Below are positions 6,505 through 11,235 of a DNA stretch of 11,235 bases, one piece after another; within the stretch, counting starts at the first letter, position 1, and every line of letters begins with the position of its first letter. Made by a program: the position numbers and the translations under genes. The stretch spans positions 1-11,235 of the forward strand of contig SSGY01000087.1 of assembly GCA_008017145.1 (NCBI GenBank). Direction: 5' to 3'. The notes under the pieces were generated by a model. It made no database searches. It worked only from the letters and a program-made list of their open reading frames with translations, and was not told where the DNA came from. The stretch comes from Neisseriales bacterium. Lineage in GTDB: Bacteria > Pseudomonadota > Gammaproteobacteria > Burkholderiales > UBA11063.

Positions 6505-6665
6505 GAGCATGTTTCCAAGAGGGTTTTGGGATATTGTAACGTGATTTATCATAGGAGTGATAAAAAAATATCTGAACGAGGGTAATTGCTAGCTAATATT
6601 ACGCTAATTAAGTTGTTTTTTGAATTAAAATAATGTTATATCAGATTGTTATGTGGTGGTTGCTT

Positions 6666-6674
6666 ATTGTAACA
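6666..6674 (-). promoter_or_regulatory. Candidate -10 region for the porin operon
   Basis: On the minus strand, TGTTACAAT is an extended -10 (TG, one base, TACAAT), about 160 nt before the porin ATG at 6504. The -35 is poor. A second option is TTGATA and TATAAT at about 6697-6717 with a short 15-nt spacer. The true start point cannot be decided from sequence. Confidence 0.3.
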
Positions 6675-6744
6675 TATTAAGTAATAATTTAATTATACGG
6701 CGATGTCTTTTTTATCAATTCTTTGTGTCCCAGAATCAGATATT

Positions 6745-6753
6745 TGTTATAAT
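6745..6753 (+). promoter_or_regulatory. Extended -10 promoter of the mechanosensitive channel gene
   Basis: TGTTATAAT combines a TG motif with a perfect TATAAT. A -35 is not convincing (TTGTGT at about 6723-6728 is 19 nt away), as is common for extended -10 promoters. Transcription would begin near 6760, leaving about 26 nt before the ATG at 6786. Confidence 0.55.
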
Positions 6754-6785
6754 CCGCGCATCATTATAATATTCGATAGCAAATT

Positions 6786-8009
6786 ATGAGCGCATTAAAT
6801 ATCCAAAACTTACTAAAAGAAACTATTTTAGTCGGTATTACTGACCACAGCTTGCAAGCGTTAGCGGGGCTATCCATAATTAGTCTTGGCATTTTATTGG
6901 CAGGTTTTTTGGTCTATAAACTGGTTAACGTTATTATTGTCAGCTGGGTAAACCAAATTTTCCGTCACTCTCGATATATTTTTTTAAATGCAATTGCTGA
7001 TGCTCATTTAATTAACATTATCTCGATTTTTATTTTTGCGATTATTCTTGATGTTGGTAGTGCGCTAATTGATGCTAGATCATCCAGTTATCTGATTGAT
7101 GCCTATGTTAAGCTACTGGTTAATGGCGCATATCTATTATATTTTCTCGCAGTTACGACGATGCTCGGACGGTTTCTCAGCGCGGTAAACATTATTTATG
7201 AGCGCCAATTTGACCAACAGCATGAATATTCAATTTATGGTTATGTCAAGATGCTGCAATTTGGCTTATGGTGTTGTGCGGCAATTATTTATGTTTCTTT
7301 TATTCTTAATAAATCACCATGGGCGACCCTTACCGGAATTGGTGCCGTTTCTGCCTTTTTGCTTTTAATTTTTAAAGATACTTTCTTAGGTTTAATTTCG
7401 AGCATTCAGGCAACGGCAAATCAAATTGTCAAGCGTGGTGACTGGGTGGTTATTCCTAAATACAATGTTGATGGCGAAGTTATTTATATTTCTATCAGTT
7501 CGATAAAAATCCGTAATTGGGACAATACCGTTACCAGTCTCCCGACTTTTGCCTTAACTGCAGAGGCTATTCATAACTGGCAGGCTATGGTAAATAGTAA
7601 AGCTCGCCGAATTTTTAGAGCTATTAATATTGATACTAATTCATTGATGGATTGTGATTTGGAATTGCTGACTAATTTGGCTCAAAGATATCCATTTATT
7701 GCGCATGGGTTGCAAACTGGACAAATTCGCCGTAACGTATTAAATTTAGCTCTGTATCGTCTATATATGAATGACTTTTTGAAAAATAATTCATTACTTA
7801 ATCATGATTACTCAAATTTAGTGCGTTATCTGGCACCTACTGCCTTTGGTATTCCACTACAAATTTATGCTTATAGTAAAGAGGTTTTTTTGGAAGAGTT
7901 TGAAGAAACACAATCACAAATTATTGAGCATATTTTGCAAACGCTCTCTGATTTTGGTCTAAAAATTTATCAAAGCGCTACGCAACTACCTAGCGATAAT
8001 AATTTATGA
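6786..8009 (+). CDS. ybdG: YbdG/MscM-like mechanosensitive ion channel (MscS superfamily)
   Basis: A 407-residue inner-membrane channel, close in length to E. coli YbdG (415). About five hydrophobic segments lie at 25-52, 74-93, 107-128, 155-174 and 182-204. The last holds the pore-lining helix (GIGAVSAFLLLIFKDTFLGL). The cytoplasmic beta domain begins RGDWVVIPKYNVDGEV (217-232), then IKIRNWDNTVTSLPTFAL (240-257), a block nearly identical to that of YbdG. The C-terminal part (VRYLAPTAFGIPLQIYAYSK, then a helix ending FGLKIYQS) also matches the YbdG subfamily rather than short MscS. The family gates open on membrane tension during osmotic downshock, and YbdG gives small-conductance MscM activity. 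It has its own extended -10 promoter and only a weak ribosome site. Its TGA lies 2 bp from the stop of the convergent gene, so no room exists for a terminator between them. Confidence 0.9.
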   Translation: MSALNIQNLLKETILVGITDHSLQALAGLSIISLGILLAGFLVYKLVNVIIVSWVNQIFRHSRYIFLNAIADAHLINIISIFIFAIILDVGSALIDARSSSYLIDAYVKLLVNGAYLLYFLAVTTMLGRFLSAVNIIYERQFDQQHEYSIYGYVKMLQFGLWCCAAIIYVSFILNKSPWATLTGIGAVSAFLLLIFKDTFLGLISSIQATANQIVKRGDWVVIPKYNVDGEVIYISISSIKIRNWDNTVTSLPTFALTAEAIHNWQAMVNSKARRIFRAINIDTNSLMDCDLELLTNLAQRYPFIAHGLQTGQIRRNVLNLALYRLYMNDFLKNNSLLNHDYSNLVRYLAPTAFGIPLQIYAYSKEVFLEEFEETQSQIIEHILQTLSDFGLKIYQSATQLPSDNNL

Positions 8010-8011
8010 AA

Positions 8012-8473
8012 TTAAGTTGTGCCCGCAGATGTGCTGTTTGGACGTTCAGTAAAGTTTAGCTTGATTTCAAAAGTGGTGTCATCAATCGGCTTGCCTGAAG
8101 AGTTTAACCAAATAAGCTGACCATTGTCTGCCTGCATAATTCTCCCGCCTGCACTACCACTATATCTACCCATGAAGTTAATTCCATTTTGTAATGGTGA
8201 ATAATTAGCGCCTGCTCCTTGTGAGTCTTTGGGAAACATGACATAAGCTCTACCAGTTCCAAATGGTGTTGAGTCATTACATTTATAATCGCTTTTCATT
8301 CTGACGAAGGTTGTATCTGATGGCTTAACCATAATGCTGCTTTCGTTACTGCCATAAAAACCAACTTTAGCGCTTACTTCAAAGTTAGTATAATTAATAA
8401 TCTTAAAATCACAATCTGCAAAAGCTAGGCTGCTAGATATTGTTGCTATGATGAGAAGAAGATTTTTTTTCAT
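8012..8473 (-). CDS. Small exported protein, function unknown
   Basis: A 153-residue protein with a clear signal peptide (MKKNLLLIIATISSSLAFA, cleavage before DCDF). The mature chain has two cysteines, Cys21 (second residue after cleavage) and Cys65, that probably form a disulfide. The rest looks like a beta-rich domain with FKIINYTNFEVSAKVGFYG near the start, FMGRYSGSAGGRIMQADNG in the middle and FEIKLNFTERPN near the end. I do not recognise a named family. A good ribosome site (AAGGA, 7 nt spacing) supports the ATG, which lies inside the upstream DUF455 gene (41-nt overlap), so the two are co-transcribed. It is the last gene of the priA-led operon. A periplasmic or secreted role is inferred only from the signal peptide. 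Confidence 0.75.
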   Translation of the reverse strand: MKKNLLLIIATISSSLAFADCDFKIINYTNFEVSAKVGFYGSNESSIMVKPSDTTFVRMKSDYKCNDSTPFGTGRAYVMFPKDSQGAGANYSPLQNGINFMGRYSGSAGGRIMQADNGQLIWLNSSGKPIDDTTFEIKLNFTERPNSTSAGTT

Positions 8474-9284
8474 GATTGTCCTTGGTGAGTGCGATTAAAT
8501 GATCCAGTTCGCTATCGCTAAATCCAGCTTTTTTGCGGTCGGCGCGATTAAAATTACCTCTTATTTTGGGTGCATTAAATTGCTGCATTAGGGAGAAATA
8601 AGTAGTTTCAACATCGAGATTATTCAGTTGGCACAAATATTTGAACCACTTGTCGCCATAGCTAACATGTTTGATTTCATCTTGATGAATAATGTCGAGG
8701 ATTTTTATTGCTTCACTATCGCGTAGTTGTTCTAATTTAGTCTGCATTATTGGAATAGCATCAATTCCACGAGCCTCAAGCAAGCGTGGTATCATTCCCA
8801 TTCTGGCGAGTAAACTATGCTCAGTTTTATGCGCCATTTCCCACAAGCCATTATGCGCCGCAAAATCTCCATAGCGATAGCCAAGAGTTATTAGATGGTT
8901 ATCGAGTAATTCAAAATGATAAGCTTCTTCAGCCGCAACTTGCAGCCAATCTTGATAGTAGTCACTTGGCATATCTTGATAACGATAACAAGCATCTAGT
9001 GCCAGATTTATTGCATTAAATTCAATATGTGCCAGGGCATGAATTAAACTGGCATGTCCAGCAACTGTTGCCATTGAACGCTTGGGTACTTCCAAGGGGG
9101 GAACTAATTGCGGGCGCTCAGGTCGTCCAGCATCTGAGATACTTTGTATGTTAGGTAAAGCAGCAAAGGAAAGTTTTTCAGGTGCGTTAATTAATTGCGC
9201 ATAAAGTTCTTTGCTGCCCAAGCATTTTTGTGCAGGATCCTTTTGCTGAATTAAATTCAGACATAAACTAAAAAAATTAGACAT
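8433..9284 (-). CDS. DUF455 family ferritin-like protein
   Basis: A 283-residue cytoplasmic protein of the usual DUF455 length. After an N-terminal segment with the family's PERP motif (55-58) comes a four-helix ferritin-like domain. The expected diiron ligands are present: Glu88 (HIEFNAINLALD), Glu120 and His123 (EEAYHF), Glu170 (EARG) and Glu203 with His206 (DEIKHV). The family is predicted to bind two metal ions and may be an oxidase or hydroxylase. To my knowledge the substrate is not established. The ATG is 2 nt after the stop of the serine hydrolase gene with no clear ribosome site, so translation is probably coupled. The last 41 nt overlap the start of the exported-protein gene. The tail (HEKKSSSHHSNNI) is low-complexity and His-rich and probably reflects the overlap rather than function. 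Confidence 0.88.
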   Translation of the reverse strand: MSNFFSLCLNLIQQKDPAQKCLGSKELYAQLINAPEKLSFAALPNIQSISDAGRPERPQLVPPLEVPKRSMATVAGHASLIHALAHIEFNAINLALDACYRYQDMPSDYYQDWLQVAAEEAYHFELLDNHLITLGYRYGDFAAHNGLWEMAHKTEHSLLARMGMIPRLLEARGIDAIPIMQTKLEQLRDSEAIKILDIIHQDEIKHVSYGDKWFKYLCQLNNLDVETTYFSLMQQFNAPKIRGNFNRADRKKAGFSDSELDHLIALTKDNHEKKSSSHHSNNI

Positions 9285-9286
9285 GA

Positions 9287-10387
9287 TTACTGGGTTTTTA
9301 AGATCTGAGGAATTAAAGTTTTCATTAATTGATTATCTGGCATAAAATAATTAATGTTAGCACTATTGCGTTTGTTGGTCATTATTGCAAAAGATACGTC
9401 TTTTTGCGGAAGGTAGCCAACGAAAGCTACATAGCCTTCGGTTACACCTTGATACCACCAAATTTTACCATATTGGGTAGAGGTGTATTCATATACACCT
9501 AAGCCAAATCTTGCGCTGGTTGGCTTAGGTTTATGCTCACCGATTGAAATAGTACTAGTTAACTCTTGCTGTTGAGTTTTGGCTAATACTTGCCCACTCA
9601 TTAATAAACGAAACCATTTTGCAATATCATTGGTATTGGAAATAACTGCGCCAGCCGCGTCATAGCTGGAGAGATTGATATCTGTTACATCTTTATTGTC
9701 ACGGTAGCCATGAACTAAAAATGGTTTAACATTTGAAGGAAAGCCATTATCGACATATTGTGTATAATTAAGCTCTAATGGCTCAAAAAAAGTCAAAGGT
9801 AGGTATTCGCCGAGATTATGCTCACTGACTTGTTCAACAACCATTCCCAGTAAAACATAGTTGGTATTAGAATATTTCCAGCTACTGCCACTGGCAAAGT
9901 AGTCTTTATGTTTGTAGGCAATCTGTACGAGTTCATCTGCTGAGTATAGCTTCTCTTGCTGAGCTTTAGGCAGGCTCATGATAGGTAATGCGTCCGTGTA
10001 GTTATAGATTCCGCTAGTCATATTAAGTAACTGCTTGAGGGTGATTTTACTCCAGCGCGGATAGTTTTTTAAATATTTACCCAGCGGATCATTAATGCTT
10101 AATTGACCATTTTGTTCTAGGGTTAGAATAGCTGCAGCAGTAAATGTTTTAGTGATTGAACCAATTTGGAAATAGTCATGTTGTTGTAATTTTGTTGTGT
10201 TGCCAATTGCAGTTGTGCCACTATAGTAGCTTTTTGTACCATTGGAGTTATCTATAGTCATAGAAACTGCTGGAATATGGTTTTGCTTTTGCCAATTTAA
10301 CAAGCTAGCAGGCATAGCGTCAGCCATTATATTGGTGGCAATGCCTACAAGTGTAAGCATAAAAAATACTATTCTGGATTTTTGCAT
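9287..10387 (-). CDS. Exported serine hydrolase, class C beta-lactamase / DD-peptidase family
   Basis: A 366-residue protein with a signal peptide (RIVFFMLTLVGIATNIMA, cleavage near residue 22) and a beta-lactamase-fold domain. The nucleophile motif is S77-I-T-K80, followed by helix TFTAAAILTLEQNG. The second motif is Y172-S-N174 (KYSNTNYVLLG). The third, usually HxG or KTG, reads YQG at 312-314 in WWYQGVTEGY, so the basic or His residue is replaced by Tyr. Blocks such as LKQLLNMTSGIYNYTD and a DAAGAVISNTNDIAKW stretch are typical of this superfamily. Members include AmpC-type beta-lactamases, D-alanyl-D-alanine carboxypeptidases and esterases. The lack of a KTG or HxG residue makes peptidase or esterase activity more likely than efficient beta-lactamase activity. 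It lies 4 nt after priA and 2 nt before the DUF455 gene, in the same operon. Confidence 0.87.
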   Translation of the reverse strand: MQKSRIVFFMLTLVGIATNIMADAMPASLLNWQKQNHIPAVSMTIDNSNGTKSYYSGTTAIGNTTKLQQHDYFQIGSITKTFTAAAILTLEQNGQLSINDPLGKYLKNYPRWSKITLKQLLNMTSGIYNYTDALPIMSLPKAQQEKLYSADELVQIAYKHKDYFASGSSWKYSNTNYVLLGMVVEQVSEHNLGEYLPLTFFEPLELNYTQYVDNGFPSNVKPFLVHGYRDNKDVTDINLSSYDAAGAVISNTNDIAKWFRLLMSGQVLAKTQQQELTSTISIGEHKPKPTSARFGLGVYEYTSTQYGKIWWYQGVTEGYVAFVGYLPQKDVSFAIMTNKRNSANINYFMPDNQLMKTLIPQILKTQ

Positions 10388-10391
10388 GATT

Positions 10392-11235
10392 TCATACTTC
10401 TAAAGGGTCAACATCAACGGCGATTGTAACATAATTATTCGGTTTTAGCTGAGATTCTAATGTGTTTAGATATTGATGTAAAGCATTGCGATTATTGCTG
10501 CTGATTAACATTTGTGCCCGATAGCGATTGTGGAGCTTATACATTACAGCTGGAACACATGAGTAAAGTGTTACTTCAGGATGAGGAATTTGTTTGCTTT
10601 GTGTACTTAATTCCTGCATACTCTGTTTGAGAGTTGATTCAGAAGTGCTACTAATTTTTATCAGTGCATAAAAAGCAAAAGGTGGTAAATTATGTGCTTT
10701 TCGTTCTTGAAAAGTATGGTTAATAAAGCCATTAAAATCATGGTTTTTTAGAAATTGGTACACTGGATGGTCAGGGTAATTGGTTTGAAGTAAAACCAGC
10801 CCTGCTTTATCGGCACGTCCGGCGCGCCCTGCTACTTGAGTCAGCACATTAAACATATCTTCGCTGGCACGAAAATCATAACTAAACAAAGCATTGTCAA
10901 GATTTAAACCAATTACCAACGTGAGATTAGCAAAATCATGTCCTTTGGCAAGCATTTGGGTGCCAACCAAAATATCTATTTCTTGCTGATTAATCTCATT
11001 GTAAATTTGCTGCCAGGCTTTCTTAGTGCTGGTAGTGTCGCGATCAACGCGTTTAATCTTGGCATTAGGAAATTGCTCAGTTAAAAACTCTTCTAATTTT
11101 TGCGTGCCATGTCCAATAGTGTGGAGATATTGATTATGACAGATCGGGCAGGCTGGAGGAACTTGGGTTTGATAACCACAATGATGACATTTGAGTTGAT
11201 GCTTATCGTGATGGTAAACCATATTGGTCGAGCAA
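10392..11235 (-). CDS. priA: Primosomal replication restart helicase PriA, C-terminal part (5' end outside window)
   Basis: The last 280 residues of PriA, which restarts collapsed replication forks by loading the DnaB helicase through PriB and DnaT or PriC. E. coli PriA has 732 residues, so about 450 are outside the window. The frame enters at the edge in the zinc-binding insert. One Cys codon sits at 11232-11234, then CHHC (11189-11178 region) and CPIC follow. Helicase motifs V and VI are plain: ILVGTQMLAKGHDF, then FSYDFRASEDMFNVLTQVAG followed by RAGR, nearly as in E. coli. The C-terminal domain follows (ERKAHNLPPFAFYALIKIS). It ends DVDPLEV and TGA. The reading frame has an internal ATG at 11222 that is not its start. 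It heads a minus-strand cluster with the serine hydrolase gene 4 nt downstream. Confidence 0.95.
   Translation of the reverse strand, partial: CSTNMVYHHDKHQLKCHHCGYQTQVPPACPICHNQYLHTIGHGTQKLEEFLTEQFPNAKIKRVDRDTTSTKKAWQQIYNEINQQEIDILVGTQMLAKGHDFANLTLVIGLNLDNALFSYDFRASEDMFNVLTQVAGRAGRADKAGLVLLQTNYPDHPVYQFLKNHDFNGFINHTFQERKAHNLPPFAFYALIKISSTSESTLKQSMQELSTQSKQIPHPEVTLYSCVPAVMYKLHNRYRAQMLISSNNRNALHQYLNTLESQLKPNNYVTIAVDVDPLEV

Noticed and set aside
6505..6552. Porin start at 6552 (MINHVTISQNPLGN)
   Set aside because: Adds a hydrophilic leader before a normal signal peptide. The MKKL start at 6504 has a GGA at a better distance.
8692..9019. Two plus-strand frames opposite the DUF455 gene
   Set aside because: Opposite strand of a gene with conserved metal ligands, without ribosome sites.
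10392..11222. PriA starting at the ATG at 11222
   Set aside because: Codons upstream of it continue the PriA zinc-binding region (Cys at 11234-11232) up to the window edge, so the gene is truncated, not short.

Overview
The window is AT-rich, compact bacterial DNA. A Gram-negative proteobacterium is suggested by a signal-peptide-bearing outer-membrane beta-barrel protein ending in an aromatic residue, a YbdG/MscM-type mechanosensitive channel, a PriA primosomal helicase and sigma70-like promoters. I cannot fix the genus. An AT-rich aquatic or host-associated gammaproteobacterium, or a low-GC relative of Neisseriales, would both fit. No rRNA, tRNA, CRISPR array or intact insertion sequence is visible.

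Positions 1-2143 (minus strand) hold a two-gene operon. A small carboxymuconolactone-decarboxylase-family protein comes first, then 12 nt later a thiamine-diphosphate enzyme of the acetolactate synthase-like superfamily, whose last residues run off the window. A well-formed minus-strand promoter with a nearby dyad lies upstream. Positions 2144-2915 are mostly non-coding and contain a hairpin terminator and a roughly 59-codon relic of a lost minus-strand gene.

Positions 2916-4518 (plus strand) hold two tandem paralogues of a PAS-like sensor plus LuxR-type helix-turn-helix regulator. Each has its own promoter. The second promoter sits so close to its ATG that the mRNA may be leaderless. Both have an unusually long turn in the DNA-binding domain and a conserved C-terminal tail. 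Positions 4519-4648, just after the second regulator, read in its frame for 45 more codons and may be a relic or a dispersed repeat.

Positions 4649-6504 (minus) hold a porin-like outer-membrane protein followed 5 nt later by a small secreted protein with four cysteines. Divergent from it, at 6786-8009 (plus), is a YbdG-like mechanosensitive channel. Its stop codon lies 2 bp from the stop of the next, convergent operon.

Positions 8012-11235 (minus) hold a tightly packed operon reading priA (partial), an exported serine beta-lactamase-like hydrolase, a DUF455 ferritin-like protein and a small exported protein. The genes are separated by 4 nt, 2 nt and a 41-nt overlap. Nothing here is an obvious defence or mobile system. 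The most distinctive parts are the paired regulators with their modified DNA-binding domains next to a divergent, uncharacterised ThDP-enzyme operon, and the unexplained sequence blocks that flank the second regulator.
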